A stretch of 64,000 nt of DNA from Bacteroidetes bacterium HGW-Bacteroidetes-2 (GTDB taxonomy: Bacteria; Bacteroidota; Bacteroidia; Flavobacteriales; Flavobacteriaceae), in NCBI GenBank assembly GCA_002842575.1, contig PHDJ01000010.1, positions 1 to 64,000 of the forward strand, given 5' to 3'. The stretch's first letter is position 1. Each line of letters opens with the position of its first letter. Of this stretch, positions 52,160-62,238 are shown one piece after another. Under the pieces are notes generated by a model. It did not search any database and had not been told where the DNA came from. It worked only from the letters and a program-made list of their open reading frames with translations. A program made the translations under genes and the position numbers.

Positions 52160-53494
52160 ATGAAACGATTGGTAATTTTAGGCGCTGGCGAAAGTGGTGT
52201 TGGCACAGCACTTTTAGGAAAACAAAAAGGATACGATGTGTTTGTTTCAGACAAACAAAAAATCAAAGAAAAATACAAACAAGTTCTTATACATAATGAG
52301 ATTAACTGGGAGGAAGAAGGCCATACTGAGGCTACAATTTTTCAAGCAGATGTTGTAATGAAAAGCCCGGGCATTCCAGATAACATTCTTTTAATAAAAC
52401 AACTAAAGGAAAAAGGAATTCCCATAATTTCTGAAATTGAATTTGCTGCACAATATACCAATGCAATTTTAATAGGAATAACAGGAAGCAACGGAAAAAC
52501 CACAACAGCAACCTGGCTTCATTACTTGTTAGCTCAGGGTGGATTAAATGTAGGCCTTGCTGGAAACATTGGAGATAGCTTTGCAGGACAGGTGGCAAAG
52601 AACAATCGTGATTTTTTTGTGCTAGAGTTAAGCAGTTTTCAATTAGATGGAATTGTAGATTTTAAACCACATATTGCGGTCTTAACAAATATAAGTCCTG
52701 ACCATTTAGATCGATACAATTACAATTTTGAGGAATATGTAGCTTCTAAATTTAAAATTGCAGAAAACCAAACCGAAGAAGATTATTTTATCTACGACGC
52801 AGATGATGAAGTGTTAGTAGAATGGTTGAAAAACCATCCTATTAAATCTCAAAAATTACCATTTTCCATTTCCAAAAAAATTAAAAATGGAGCAAGCTTA
52901 GAATCAGAAAATATAAAAATAACCATAGATAATAACGAATTTAAAATGCCAACAAAAATTTTAGGATTACAAGGAAGTCACAATGTAAAAAATGCAATGG
53001 CAGCATCTACTGTCGCTAAATTATTGTCTATAAGAAAAGCGACTATAAGAGAATGTATGGAAAATTTTCAAGGGGTAGAACATCGGTTAGAAACCGTTTT
53101 AAAAATTCAAAACGTAACCTATATCAATGACTCTAAAGCTACCAATGTAAACGCCACATTTTATGCCTTAGATAGTATGACATCACCAACTGTTTGGATT
53201 GTTGGGGGTGTAGATAAAGGAAATCTATATGAAGAGTTACTTCCTTTAGTTAATGAAAAAGTAAAAGCAATAATCTGTCTAGGCATAGATAATAAAAAAA
53301 TAATGGATGCATTCGGAAATGTTGTGCCCATAATGATAGAAACTGAATCCATGCAAGATGCCGTGAATGCTGCATATCGAGTTGCAGAGCGTGGCGACAC
53401 CGTTTTGCTTTCGCCAGCGTGTGCTAGTTTTGATTTATTTGAAAACTATGAAGACCGTGGTCGGCAATTTAAAGAATCTGTAAGAAATTTATAA
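52160..53494 (+). CDS. murD: UDP-MurNAc-L-alanine:D-glutamate ligase
   Basis: MurD adds D-Glu to UDP-MurNAc-L-Ala. The 444-residue protein begins VILGAGESGVGTALLGKQ and has the ATP loop GITGSNGKTTTATWL, ELSSFQLDG, NISPDHLDRY, HRLE, INDSKATNVNAT and LLSPACASFDLFENYEDRG. The start codon directly follows the mraY stop. Confidence 0.97.
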   Translation: MKRLVILGAGESGVGTALLGKQKGYDVFVSDKQKIKEKYKQVLIHNEINWEEEGHTEATIFQADVVMKSPGIPDNILLIKQLKEKGIPIISEIEFAAQYTNAILIGITGSNGKTTTATWLHYLLAQGGLNVGLAGNIGDSFAGQVAKNNRDFFVLELSSFQLDGIVDFKPHIAVLTNISPDHLDRYNYNFEEYVASKFKIAENQTEEDYFIYDADDEVLVEWLKNHPIKSQKLPFSISKKIKNGASLESENIKITIDNNEFKMPTKILGLQGSHNVKNAMAASTVAKLLSIRKATIRECMENFQGVEHRLETVLKIQNVTYINDSKATNVNATFYALDSMTSPTVWIVGGVDKGNLYEELLPLVNEKVKAIICLGIDNKKIMDAFGNVVPIMIETESMQDAVNAAYRVAERGDTVLLSPACASFDLFENYEDRGRQFKESVRNL

Positions 53495-53512
53495 CATTTT
53501 TAAAAAGACAAC

Positions 53513-54703
53513 ATGCATAGAATTTTAAATAAAATAGAAGGAGACAAAGCAATATGGGCCATAGCTGGCTTATTGGCTTTATTTTCCTTTTTACCTGTTT
53601 ATAGTTCTAGTAGTAATTTAGCCTATTTATATGGAAATGGAAATACAATAAGCTATCTTCTTAAACATTTAGTGCATCTTAGCTTAGGTTTTGGAATTCT
53701 TTATGGGGTTCATAAAATACCCTATAATTACTTTAGGGGGTTATCTATAATAGGACTGCCCATTGTAGTTTTGTTGTTAGTATTCACTATGGCAGAAGGC
53801 ACAACCATACAAGGCTCTAATGCCAGTAGATGGATACAAATTCCACTTGTAGGTTTTACTTTCCAAACCTCCACCTTAGCTATGGTAGTTTTGATGGTTT
53901 ATGTGGCTAGATATCTCTCGAAAATACAAAACAAAATCATCACGTTTAAAGAAACTTTACTTCCGCTTTGGTTGCCTGTTTTTGTGGTTTTAGCACTTAT
54001 TTTGCCTGCAAATTTTTCTACAACTGCTATTATTTTTTCCATGGTTATCGTACTTGTTTTTTTAGGAGGATACCCTATGAAGTATCTAGGTATTATTTTA
54101 GGAGCAGGTACCATTATGTTGTTGTTTTTTGTACTAGCAGCTAAGGCCTTGCCAGATTTGTTTCCAAATAGAGTGGACACTTGGATAAGTAGAGTAGAAA
54201 AATTTACAGATAAAGATAATATTGAGGAAGGTTATCAAATTGAAAAAGCCAAAATTGCAATTGCCACAGGAGGTATTGCCGGTCTGGGTCCAGGAAAAAG
54301 TGTACAAAAAAACTTTTTGCCACAATCGTCTTCTGATTTTATTTATGCTATAATTGTCGAAGAATGGGGTCTTATAGGAGCTATTTTCTTAATGTCTTTG
54401 TATTTATGGTTGTTGTTTCGTTTAGTAATTATTGTGTATAAATCTACCTCTGCTTTTGGAAAACTGCTAGTTATAGGTGCAGGTCTTCCAATTGTTTTTC
54501 AGGCTTTAATTAATATGGGAGTTGCGGTAGAATTATTTCCGGTTACTGGACAAACATTACCCCTAATAAGCAGCGGTGGCTCCTCTATTTGGATGACATG
54601 TTTGGCATTAGGAATCATATTAAGCGTTAGCGCTAAAAGAGAAGAAATCAAAAAAGAAAAAGAGGAAGAAAATCCTTTAGATATATTAAGTGAAACCATA
54701 TAA
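53513..54703 (+). CDS. ftsW: division glycosyltransferase FtsW
   Basis: FtsW is the SEDS-family glycosyltransferase that works with FtsI in the septum. The 396-residue, ten-span protein has the segments [65 protein letters not shown] and [17 protein letters not shown]. The 3' end overlaps murG by 14 nt. Confidence 0.95.
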   Translation: MHRILNKIEGDKAIWAIAGLLALFSFLPVYSSSSNLAYLYGNGNTISYLLKHLVHLSLGFGILYGVHKIPYNYFRGLSIIGLPIVVLLLVFTMAEGTTIQGSNASRWIQIPLVGFTFQTSTLAMVVLMVYVARYLSKIQNKIITFKETLLPLWLPVFVVLALILPANFSTTAIIFSMVIVLVFLGGYPMKYLGIILGAGTIMLLFFVLAAKALPDLFPNRVDTWISRVEKFTDKDNIEEGYQIEKAKIAIATGGIAGLGPGKSVQKNFLPQSSSDFIYAIIVEEWGLIGAIFLMSLYLWLLFRLVIIVYKSTSAFGKLLVIGAGLPIVFQALINMGVAVELFPVTGQTLPLISSGGSSIWMTCLALGIILSVSAKREEIKKEKEEENPLDILSETI

Positions 54704-55787
54704 ATTCATACTATCAGGTGGAGGAACCGGAGGGCATATCTATCCGGCAATAGCTATTGCTAACGAGCTAAAGGCACGGCACCCCCAAGCCTGCTTTTTG
54801 TTTGTTGGTGCTCAAGATCGTATGGAAATGCAAAAAGTGCCTAAAGCTGGATATGAAATAGAAGGATTGTGGATAGCGGGTATTCAGCGTAATCTGTCAC
54901 GAAGAAACCTAATGTTTCCATTTAAATTATTGCATAGTTTGGCTCGAGCTAAAAAAATTATTAAAGCCTTTAATCCAGATGTGGTAATTGGCACAGGAGG
55001 CTATGCTAGTGCACCTTTATTACGCGTTGCATCTCTAAAAAAAATTCCTTGTTTAATTCAAGAACAGAATTCTTACGCTGGTGTTGCTAATAAATGGCTG
55101 TCAAAAAAGGTAAATACTATCTGCGTGGCATATAAGGGTATGGAAAAATATTTTCCAACAGAAAAATTGGTACTAACAGGAAACCCAGTACGCGAGGATA
55201 TTATTGAAATTGCATCCAAAAAAGAAGAAGGACAACATTTTTTTCAACTTAGAAAAGATAAAAAAACCCTTTTAGTTTTAGGCGGAAGCCTTGGTGCTAA
55301 AGCAATTAACGAGTTTATAGCAAATTCATTGGGGTTTTTCAAAGAAAACGAGATGCAAGTGCTTTGGCAAACTGGCTCCTTTTATTTTGAAAATTACAAA
55401 AAACACCATGAAATTTTTGATGTTCAAGTGCACGATTTTATTTATAAAATGGACCTGGCCTATGCTGTTGCTGATATTGTCATTTCAAGAGCCGGAGCTT
55501 TATCGGTGTCTGAATTATCTATGGTTGGAAAACCGGTAATCTTTATCCCGTCACCTAACGTGGCAGAGGATCACCAAAAGAAAAATGCTTTAGCTATCGT
55601 TCAAGAAAATGCAGCCATTTTAATAGAGGAAAAAAATTTAGAAACACAATTTGAAAAAATATTTACGGAATTAATACATTCAGAAGAAAAACAAAAAATA
55701 CTCTCGCAAAACATAAAAAAATTAGCAGCACATAATGCTACAAAAGCTATTGCTGATGAAGTGGAAAAGCTTTTACAAAAACAATAA
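54690..55787 (+). CDS. murG: UDP-GlcNAc:lipid I GlcNAc-transferase
   Basis: MurG adds GlcNAc to lipid I to form lipid II. The 365-residue protein has the glycine-rich [53 protein letters not shown], a donor-binding [17 protein letters not shown] and [11 protein letters not shown]. The start is GTG at 54690 inside the ftsW 3' end. murC follows directly. Confidence 0.96.
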   Translation: MKPYKFILSGGGTGGHIYPAIAIANELKARHPQACFLFVGAQDRMEMQKVPKAGYEIEGLWIAGIQRNLSRRNLMFPFKLLHSLARAKKIIKAFNPDVVIGTGGYASAPLLRVASLKKIPCLIQEQNSYAGVANKWLSKKVNTICVAYKGMEKYFPTEKLVLTGNPVREDIIEIASKKEEGQHFFQLRKDKKTLLVLGGSLGAKAINEFIANSLGFFKENEMQVLWQTGSFYFENYKKHHEIFDVQVHDFIYKMDLAYAVADIVISRAGALSVSELSMVGKPVIFIPSPNVAEDHQKKNALAIVQENAAILIEEKNLETQFEKIFTELIHSEEKQKILSQNIKKLAAHNATKAIADEVEKLLQKQ

Positions 55788-57137
55788 ATGAAAACACTGG
55801 AAAACATACAAAACATATACTTTATAGGTATCGGAGGTATCGGTATGAGTGCGCTCGCTAGATATTTTAATACTAAAGGTAAAGTGGTTTCCGGTTATGA
55901 CAAAACACCGTCTGAAATTACCAAGGCTTTAGAAAATGAGGGAATTACTATTCATTTTCACGAAGACATTTCTATTGTAAATGCCTTGCCAAATAAAAAT
56001 ACCTTAGTGGTTTACACTCCTGCTATCCCTGTTGAAAGCTTGCTATTAAACGGCTTTAAAAATCAAGAATTTGTAATGATGAAAAGGGCAGCTGTTTTAG
56101 GATTAATAACCAAACAAACCAAATGTCTCGCAATAGCAGGAACACACGGAAAAACTACTTCAACAGCTATTCTTGGACATTTACTTGCAAGTGCACATGA
56201 AGAAGTGACCGTTTTTCTAGGAGGTGTATCTGAAAATTACAATTCTAATTTAATTTTAAATGGAAGCAAAATTACCGTTGTAGAAGCAGATGAATTTGAT
56301 CGTTCTTTTTTACAATTAAATCCTTATATCGCCGGAATAACTTCCATGGATCCAGATCATTTAGATATCTATGGTGACGAAGCACATCTTATTCAGGCTT
56401 TTACATCTTTTGCAAATTTAGTACCTAACAAAGAATTTTTATTACATAAAAAAGGATTGCCACTTTGTGGAAAAACAGTAGGAATTGAAGATAATTCTGA
56501 TTATGAAGCACAAAATGTTCGAATTGAAAACGGCAGTTATGTGTTTGACTTAAAAACACCACATATAAAACTTGAAAATTTAATACTTAACCTCCCAGGG
56601 CGTCACAACCTCTTTAATGCTACTCTAGCTTTGGGCATGGCAATTTGTCTTGGTTCCCCAACCAGCGGCATGCCTGAAGCTTTATTTAATTTTAAAGGAG
56701 TACAACGTCGTTTTACCTATAAAATTAAAACCGAAAATTTAGTGTTGATAGATGATTATGCACACCATCCTTCTGAAATAAATGCTGTATATCAAGCGGT
56801 AAAAGAAATGTATCCCAACAAAAAAAATCTAGTAGTCTTTCAACCCCATTTATTTAGCAGAACACACGATTTTGGCGATGCATTTGCTGCGAGTTTGACT
56901 CCTTTTGATGAAATAATTTTATTAGATATCTACCCCGCACGTGAAAAACCCATGAAAGGTATAACCTCACAATGGTTATTAAATAAAATAAAAAATAACC
57001 ACAAAAAATTAAGCAATAAAACACAATTAATACAAGATTTAAAAAACTCCTCAGCCACTATTATTTTAATGCTTGGAGCTGGTGATATAGGTGAGGTGGT
57101 AGAAACTATAAAAAACAAATTAATCATTGAAAATTAA
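55788..57137 (+). CDS. murC: UDP-MurNAc:L-alanine ligase
   Basis: MurC adds L-Ala to UDP-MurNAc, the first stem-peptide step. The 449-residue protein has YFIGIGGIGMSALARYF, the ATP loop IAGTHGKTTSTAILGHL, VEADEFDRSFL, PDHLDIYGDE, RRFTYK and DDYAHHPSEINAV. It starts immediately after murG and overlaps ftsQ by 11 nt. Confidence 0.97.
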   Translation: MKTLENIQNIYFIGIGGIGMSALARYFNTKGKVVSGYDKTPSEITKALENEGITIHFHEDISIVNALPNKNTLVVYTPAIPVESLLLNGFKNQEFVMMKRAAVLGLITKQTKCLAIAGTHGKTTSTAILGHLLASAHEEVTVFLGGVSENYNSNLILNGSKITVVEADEFDRSFLQLNPYIAGITSMDPDHLDIYGDEAHLIQAFTSFANLVPNKEFLLHKKGLPLCGKTVGIEDNSDYEAQNVRIENGSYVFDLKTPHIKLENLILNLPGRHNLFNATLALGMAICLGSPTSGMPEALFNFKGVQRRFTYKIKTENLVLIDDYAHHPSEINAVYQAVKEMYPNKKNLVVFQPHLFSRTHDFGDAFAASLTPFDEIILLDIYPAREKPMKGITSQWLLNKIKNNHKKLSNKTQLIQDLKNSSATIILMLGAGDIGEVVETIKNKLIIEN

Positions 57138-57843
57138 CTGGGATTACATAAAGCTTAGTACACTTGCCATTTTGGTGGTGTTTCTTTTTGCGTTCAGTTC
57201 AAATCGAAATTCCAATAGAAATTTGAAAGGAAAAGAAGTCTTTTTTGTAGAGGATGATAACCACTTTATAACCCTTGACATGGTTAATAAATTGTTAATA
57301 CAAAATAACGAGAAGGTTACGAGCATAGGCAAAGAAACTTTAGATTTGAATGCAATGGAACGGCGGTTAAATAATAACCCAATGATTTCAAAAGCAGAAG
57401 TATATGTTACCATTGACGGTATATTGGGGGCAAAAGTCAAACAACGGAAACCTATAGCAAGAGTAAACGCAACAACCCCATTTTATATAGATGAAGACGG
57501 AAAAGAAATGCCTCTTTCAAAAGAGCACACAGCAAGAGTGCCTTTAATTTCAGGAATAGCCATAAAAGACTATAGCCATTTGAAAGAATTGTTATTAAAA
57601 ATTAAAGCAGATTCCTTTATGAAAAATCATGTGGTTGGTATTCAAATTGAAAATAAAGAAGAACTCATAATTCATTTAAGGGTTTACAATTTTAAAATAC
57701 TTTTTGGAAAAGCAGAAAATATAGATAGAAAGTTTCGGAATTTTAAAGCTTTTTATCAAAAAACGGTAAAAGATAGCACTATATCCAATTACAGTTGGGT
57801 GAATTTAAAATTAGAAAGTCAGGTTGTAGGAACTAAAAAATAA
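57127..57843 (+). CDS. ftsQ: cell division protein FtsQ/DivIB
   Basis: A 238-residue bitopic protein with a cytoplasmic start MKINWDYIKL, a membrane span (STLAILVVFLFAFSS), a POTRA-like region and a beta domain. It scaffolds FtsL and FtsB in the divisome. The start is TTG 57127, overlapping murC; a later ATG would remove the membrane span. FtsQ is poorly conserved, so the name rests on topology and its place between murC and ftsA. Confidence 0.9.
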   Translation: MKINWDYIKLSTLAILVVFLFAFSSNRNSNRNLKGKEVFFVEDDNHFITLDMVNKLLIQNNEKVTSIGKETLDLNAMERRLNNNPMISKAEVYVTIDGILGAKVKQRKPIARVNATTPFYIDEDGKEMPLSKEHTARVPLISGIAIKDYSHLKELLLKIKADSFMKNHVVGIQIENKEELIIHLRVYNFKILFGKAENIDRKFRNFKAFYQKTVKDSTISNYSWVNLKLESQVVGTKK

Positions 57844-57846
57844 GGT

Positions 57847-59175
57847 ATGGAAAAGAAAAATATAGCAGTGGGTTTAGATGTTGGAACAACAAAAATCGTC
57901 GCCATGATAGGTTGTTACAATGAATATGGAAAAATGGAGGTTCTTGGCATAGGTAAAGCCAAAAGCTTGGGTGTTCATCGAGGTGTTGTAAACAACATTA
58001 CCCAAACCATTCAGTCTATTCAGCAAGCCGTAGAAGCCGCAGAAATTTCTGCAGACATGAAGATTTCAGATGTGGTAGTTGGTATAGCAGGACAACACAT
58101 TCGAAGTTTGCACCATAGCGATTACATAACCAGAAAAGATGGTGAAGAAGTCATTACTGAGCAAGATATTGAAACTCTTTGTAACCAAGTGCACAAACTT
58201 GTAATGCTTCCAGGGGAAGAAATTATACACGTACTGCCACAAGATTTTAAAGTAGATGGACAACCAGAAATAAAAGAACCAATAGGAATGTATGGTGCTA
58301 GATTAGAAGCTAATTTTCATGTAGTAGTTGGGCAGGTTTCCTCTATAAGAAACATTGGTAGATGCGTAAAAAGTGCTGGCTTAGAACTTGCCGGAATTAC
58401 TTTAGAACCCCTTGCTTCTGCAAATGCGGTTTTAAGTCAGGAAGAAAAAGAAGCAGGAGTAGCACTTATTGATATAGGAGGGGGCACTACCGATTTGGCA
58501 ATTTTTAAAGATGGAATTATCCGTCATACCGCTGTAATACCTTTTGGAGGTAACGTTATAACCGAGGACATTAAAGAAGGTTGTTCCATTATTGAGAAAC
58601 AAGCAGAGATGTTGAAAATAAGATTTGGTTCTGCATGGCCGGGTGAAAACAAAGACAACGAGATTGTCTCTATTCCAGGACTTAGAGGCAGGGAGCCAAA
58701 AGAAATTACACTTAAGAACCTGTCAAAAATCATCCATGCTCGCGTTGTAGAAATTATTGAACAAGTATATACCGAAATAAAAGCTTACGGCCACGAAGAA
58801 CAAAAGAAAAAACTTATTGCAGGTATAGTTATAACAGGAGGCGGAGCACAATTAAATCATCTTAAGCAACTAGTAGAATACCACACAGGTATGGATACCA
58901 GAATTGGATATCCCAATGAACATTTGGCAGGAAACAGCGATGCCGAAACTACCAGCCCAATGTATGCAACAGCAGTAGGTCTTGTACTTAATAGCTTAGA
59001 AAAAGTAAACAAAAATCAGTTTAAAGAAGAACTGGTAGCCGAATCTGCTAAAAATATTTTGGAAGAAAATGAAACAGAAAAAGAAAATATAGGCAAAAGG
59101 CTACCTAAAGCTAGAAAAAGCTTTATTGATAAATGGGCAGAAAAATTTAAAGATTTTTTAGATAATGCCGAGTAG
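57847..59175 (+). CDS. ftsA: cell division protein FtsA
   Basis: FtsA is an actin-like ATPase that tethers FtsZ to the membrane. The 442-residue protein shows the phosphate 1 motif VGLDVGTTKIVAMIG, the SHS2-inserted 1C region, phosphate 2 LIDIGGGTTDLAIF and adenosine motif GIVITGGGAQLNHL. The C-terminal basic amphipathic helix (FIDKWAEKFKDFLDNAE) serves membrane binding. It starts 3 nt after ftsQ. Confidence 0.97.
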   Translation: MEKKNIAVGLDVGTTKIVAMIGCYNEYGKMEVLGIGKAKSLGVHRGVVNNITQTIQSIQQAVEAAEISADMKISDVVVGIAGQHIRSLHHSDYITRKDGEEVITEQDIETLCNQVHKLVMLPGEEIIHVLPQDFKVDGQPEIKEPIGMYGARLEANFHVVVGQVSSIRNIGRCVKSAGLELAGITLEPLASANAVLSQEEKEAGVALIDIGGGTTDLAIFKDGIIRHTAVIPFGGNVITEDIKEGCSIIEKQAEMLKIRFGSAWPGENKDNEIVSIPGLRGREPKEITLKNLSKIIHARVVEIIEQVYTEIKAYGHEEQKKKLIAGIVITGGGAQLNHLKQLVEYHTGMDTRIGYPNEHLAGNSDAETTSPMYATAVGLVLNSLEKVNKNQFKEELVAESAKNILEENETEKENIGKRLPKARKSFIDKWAEKFKDFLDNAE

Positions 59176-59223
59176 TAAATAGTATAATCTCACATAAAAG
59201 AATACACTCTAAAACAAAGAATT

Positions 59224-61200
59224 ATGAGCAGCAACACAGAATTCGAAAACATAGCATTTGACCTTCCTAAAAACCAATCTAATGTTATCAAAGTAATCGG
59301 AGTAGGAGGTGGTGGAAGCAATGCCATCAATCATATGTTTCGCCAAGGCATAAAAGGAGTAGACTTTGTAATTTGCAATACAGACTCCCAAGCATTAGAA
59401 AACAGTCCTGTGCCAATAAAAATACAACTCGGACTTTCTTTAACAGAAGGACTAGGAGCTGGTGCAAATCCTGAAGTGGGAAAAGACGCGGCCATTGAAA
59501 GCATGGAAGAAATTAAATCCATGCTATCTACAAACACAAAAATGATTTTTATTACTGCCGGAATGGGTGGTGGAACTGGTACCGGAGCAGCACCAATAAT
59601 TGCTAAAATGGCAAAAGATTTAGACGTGCTTACTGTAGGCATTGTAACAATTCCTTTTCAATTTGAAGGAAAAATACGTAACGAACAAGCACAAATAGGG
59701 GTTGAAAATCTTCGTAGAAATGTAGATTCACTTATCGTTATCAACAATAACAAACTTCGTGAAGTATATGGAAATCTTGGCTTTAAAGCAGGTTTTTCCA
59801 AAGCAGATGAGGTGTTGGCAACCGCCTCTAGAGGGATTGCTGAGGTAATTACTCACCACTATACACAAAATATTGACCTTCGTGATGCTAAAACAGTTCT
59901 TGCTAATAGCGGCACTGCTATAATGGGAAGCGCAAGTGCTATTGGCTCAAACCGTGCTCATGATGCTATTTCTAAAGCATTAGATTCGCCTTTGCTTAAT
60001 GATAATAAAATCGCAGGAGCTAAAAACGTATTGTTGCTAATCGTCTCTGGTTCAGAAGAAATTACTATCGATGAGATTGGAGAAATAAGCGATTATATTC
60101 AAGCGGAAGCGGGACATGGTGCAAACATCATAATGGGTGTTGGTGAGGATTCTTCTCTAGAAAATGCCATATCAGTAACCGTTATTGCAACCGGTTTTAA
60201 CGTAGAGCAACAAAATGAAATTGTAAATACAGAAACTAAAAAAATCATTCACACACTCGAAGATGAACAATGTGCAGAACAAGTTTTGGTTTCTAAAACC
60301 CATAATTACCCATCAAACAATTTTGATAAACCCATCTATCAAGAGCCCAAAATACCCATAATTAAACACACTCTTTTTGATGAAGAAGATATCGAAAATG
60401 AAAAAGCAAAGATGGAAGAGGTTCCTTTTGAAGGATATATGAAAACTTCTGATTTTTTATGGAATATTCCTATCCACTTTGATGAAATAGTTCCAAATAA
60501 TTTAGCAGAATTTGACCAAAACTTTATTAATACTATAGAAGTCAATGATTTTATCATCGTCGAAGTAAAAAAGGAAATACAGGTTGAAACTAAATTAGAA
60601 GAAGCAACAAAAAAAGAAGAAAATCAAATGTTAATGTTTGATTTGCCTTTAAACCACGACAAAAATGAAGAAATAGAAAAAGAAGCAGTTAAAAACACTT
60701 CTTGCATTAACGATATAGTTGTAAATGATTCCATAGAAATTATACCAGTTACCGAAATTTCGCAGGAAGGAATTAAATACTACAGTTTAGATGACTACCA
60801 AGAAATGGAAAATTTATTAATGCAATCAAAAGCACCACAAAAAGTTGTCAAGGAAGATATGGATGAGGAATTAGTTTTTGAAAAAAGAACGGTCTCTGAA
60901 ACCCCAACACAAGAAAAAAACCTGGAAGTGGACCCTATGAATTCCTCTATTTCTGAATTATTAAGTAAACGAACAGAGGAGCGTAAACAAAAAATGAAAG
61001 CATTTAATTATAAGTTTAATAATAGCAATTCCCGATTAGAAGAATTAGAAAAACAACCGGCATATAAACGATTTGGAATAGAACTAGAGGAATCTAAAAA
61101 TGATAAAAGTGCTTTTTCCAGAACATCATTATCAACAGATGATAATGATGAAATTCAATTTCGAAACAACAATTCTTTTTTACACGATAATGTAGATTAG
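59224..61200 (+). CDS. ftsZ: cell division GTPase FtsZ, long C-terminal form
   Basis: FtsZ forms the division ring. The 658-residue protein has a normal GTPase half: IKVIGVGGGGSNAINHM, the GTP signature GGGTGTG at residues 115-121, and NADFAD-equivalent region in the T7 loop (GEISDYIQAEAGHGANI). A linker of about 300 acidic, low-complexity residues follows. The FtsA-binding peptide equivalent PAYKRFGIELEE lies about 45 residues before the end rather than at the end. Long FtsZ tails are usual in Flavobacteriaceae. It is the last gene of the dcw cluster. Confidence 0.96.
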   Translation: MSSNTEFENIAFDLPKNQSNVIKVIGVGGGGSNAINHMFRQGIKGVDFVICNTDSQALENSPVPIKIQLGLSLTEGLGAGANPEVGKDAAIESMEEIKSMLSTNTKMIFITAGMGGGTGTGAAPIIAKMAKDLDVLTVGIVTIPFQFEGKIRNEQAQIGVENLRRNVDSLIVINNNKLREVYGNLGFKAGFSKADEVLATASRGIAEVITHHYTQNIDLRDAKTVLANSGTAIMGSASAIGSNRAHDAISKALDSPLLNDNKIAGAKNVLLLIVSGSEEITIDEIGEISDYIQAEAGHGANIIMGVGEDSSLENAISVTVIATGFNVEQQNEIVNTETKKIIHTLEDEQCAEQVLVSKTHNYPSNNFDKPIYQEPKIPIIKHTLFDEEDIENEKAKMEEVPFEGYMKTSDFLWNIPIHFDEIVPNNLAEFDQNFINTIEVNDFIIVEVKKEIQVETKLEEATKKEENQMLMFDLPLNHDKNEEIEKEAVKNTSCINDIVVNDSIEIIPVTEISQEGIKYYSLDDYQEMENLLMQSKAPQKVVKEDMDEELVFEKRTVSETPTQEKNLEVDPMNSSISELLSKRTEERKQKMKAFNYKFNNSNSRLEELEKQPAYKRFGIELEESKNDKSAFSRTSLSTDDNDEIQFRNNNSFLHDNVD

Positions 61201-61243
61201 AACATTAAAATATAAAGAGTAAGTTTAGTGTTAAAGTTGCTTC

Positions 61244-61280
61244 AAAACCTCAAAAGCAGAAATTGTTTTTGGGGTTTTTT
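61244..61280 (+). terminator. dcw cluster terminator
   Basis: A 12-bp stem with one G-U pair (61244-61255 with 61267-61278), ending in T residues, 44 nt after the ftsZ stop. Confidence 0.7.
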
Positions 61281-61348
61281 CTTAAATAGAATAGTTTTTT
61301 TTATTTAGTACAAGCCTAATCTCACAACTCTAATCTAAGAAATTATCG

Positions 61349-61356
61349 TATCTTTG
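61349..61356 (+). promoter_or_regulatory. promoter box of yqeY-like gene
   Basis: TATCTTTG, a full -7 match followed by CAG, 24 nt ahead of the ATG. Confidence 0.55.
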
Positions 61357-61379
61357 CAGTCTTAAAAAAATAGAAAATT

Positions 61380-61829
61380 ATGAATTTGCAAGAGAAAGTG
61401 ATGACCGCAATGAAAGATGCAATGCGTGCTAAAGATGCTAATGCATTAGCTTCCTTGCGTGCTATAAAGTCTGAAATACTTTTGGCCCAAACAGAATCAG
61501 GTGCTAAAGAAGAAATTACCCCAGAACAGGAAATTAAATTATTGCAAAAACTCGTAAAACAACGCAAAGACAGTGCTACAATTTATAAAGAGCAAAACAG
61601 GGAAGACCTTGCACAGCCAGAAATAGATCAAGCTTTGGTGATTGAACAGTTTTTGCCGGAACAACTTAGTGAAGTAGAAATAGCAAAAGTAATTGATACC
61701 ATAATAGCAAAAACTGGTGCTAGTAGTATGAAAGATATGGGAAATGTTGTTGGGATGACAAATTCAGAACTTGCAGGAAAAGCTGATGGCAAGACAGTTG
61801 CTATGATTGTAAAGCAGAAGTTAAGTTAA
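61380..61829 (+). CDS. GatB/YqeY-domain protein
   Basis: A 149-residue helical protein of the YqeY family, related to the C-terminal tRNA-contacting tail of GatB. Seen: MKDAMRAKDANALASLRAIKSEI, KLLQKLVKQRKDSATIYKEQNREDLA, EQFLPEQLSE and GNVVGMTNSELAGKADGK. The role is not settled; a tRNA-linked function is suggested by the GatB kinship. It has its own promoter and lies ahead of the tRNA-Arg locus. Confidence 0.92.
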   Translation: MNLQEKVMTAMKDAMRAKDANALASLRAIKSEILLAQTESGAKEEITPEQEIKLLQKLVKQRKDSATIYKEQNREDLAQPEIDQALVIEQFLPEQLSEVEIAKVIDTIIAKTGASSMKDMGNVVGMTNSELAGKADGKTVAMIVKQKLS

Positions 61830-61888
61830 TTATATAAATGAGATTTCACTCAAAATTAATTTGCGTGTAAGATGTAGGGTTTTGAATA

Positions 61889-62096
61889 GAAAGTAAAAAA
61901 GAAAATTTTGAAAGATTGATTAATAAAATCCCTGTTTTGACAGGAATTATGGCCGCGTAGTTCAACTGAATAGTCCGCCACAGGCGGATCGGCTCTGAGG
62001 GTTTTTAAGAAGAAAGTAAAAAAGAAAATTTTGAAAGATTAATTAATAAAATCCCTGTTTTGACAGGAATTATGGCCGCGTAGTTCAACTGAATAG
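61889..62096 (+). repeat. tandem duplication with 123-bp period
   Basis: 61889-61973 and 62012-62096 are the same 85 bp with one difference. Each copy holds an A-rich stretch, a CCTGT-TTTG-ACAGG hairpin and the first 23 nt of a tRNA. The second copy continues into the complete tRNA-Arg; the first does not. Confidence 0.9.
61951..62003 (+). pseudogene. truncated tRNA-Arg copy with palindrome in place of the anticodon arm
   Basis: This begins with the same 23 nt as the intact tRNA-Arg. It then has TCCGCC-ACA-GGCGGA-T (61974-61989) where the intact gene has the 5' anticodon stem and anticodon. It resumes with CGGCTCTGAGGGTT and ends without a T arm or acceptor 3' strand. It cannot fold as a tRNA. 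Confidence 0.8.
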
Positions 62097-62147
62097 AATA
62101 TCAGATTTCGGCTCTGAGGGTTGGGGGTTTGAATCCCTCCGCGGTCA
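62074..62147 (+). tRNA. tRNA-Arg (anticodon TCG)
   Basis: The cloverleaf folds well. The acceptor GGCCGCG pairs with CGCGGTC (one G-U). The D stem is GTTC/GAAT, and the anticodon stem TCAGA/TCTGA carries loop TTTCGGC, giving anticodon TCG. The variable loop is GGGTT and the T stem GGGGG/CCCTC has loop TTTGAAT. The discriminator is A; CCA is not encoded. It would read CGA codons. Confidence 0.9.
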
Positions 62148-62153
62148 CTAAAT

Positions 62154-62190
62154 AAACCTAACAGATTTAATAAACCTGTTAGGTTTTTTC
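62154..62190 (+). terminator. tRNA terminator
   Basis: AACCTAACAG (62155-62164) pairs with CTGTTAGGTT (62176-62185), followed by T residues, 8 nt after the tRNA. Confidence 0.8.
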
Positions 62191-62238
62191 TTTGTAGACC
62201 ATTTTATTTTTATTTTCTTAGCATAAAAAATAAAACGT

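Noticed and set aside
61951-62003. Second functional tRNA gene
   Set aside because: It lacks an anticodon arm match, T arm and 3' acceptor strand.
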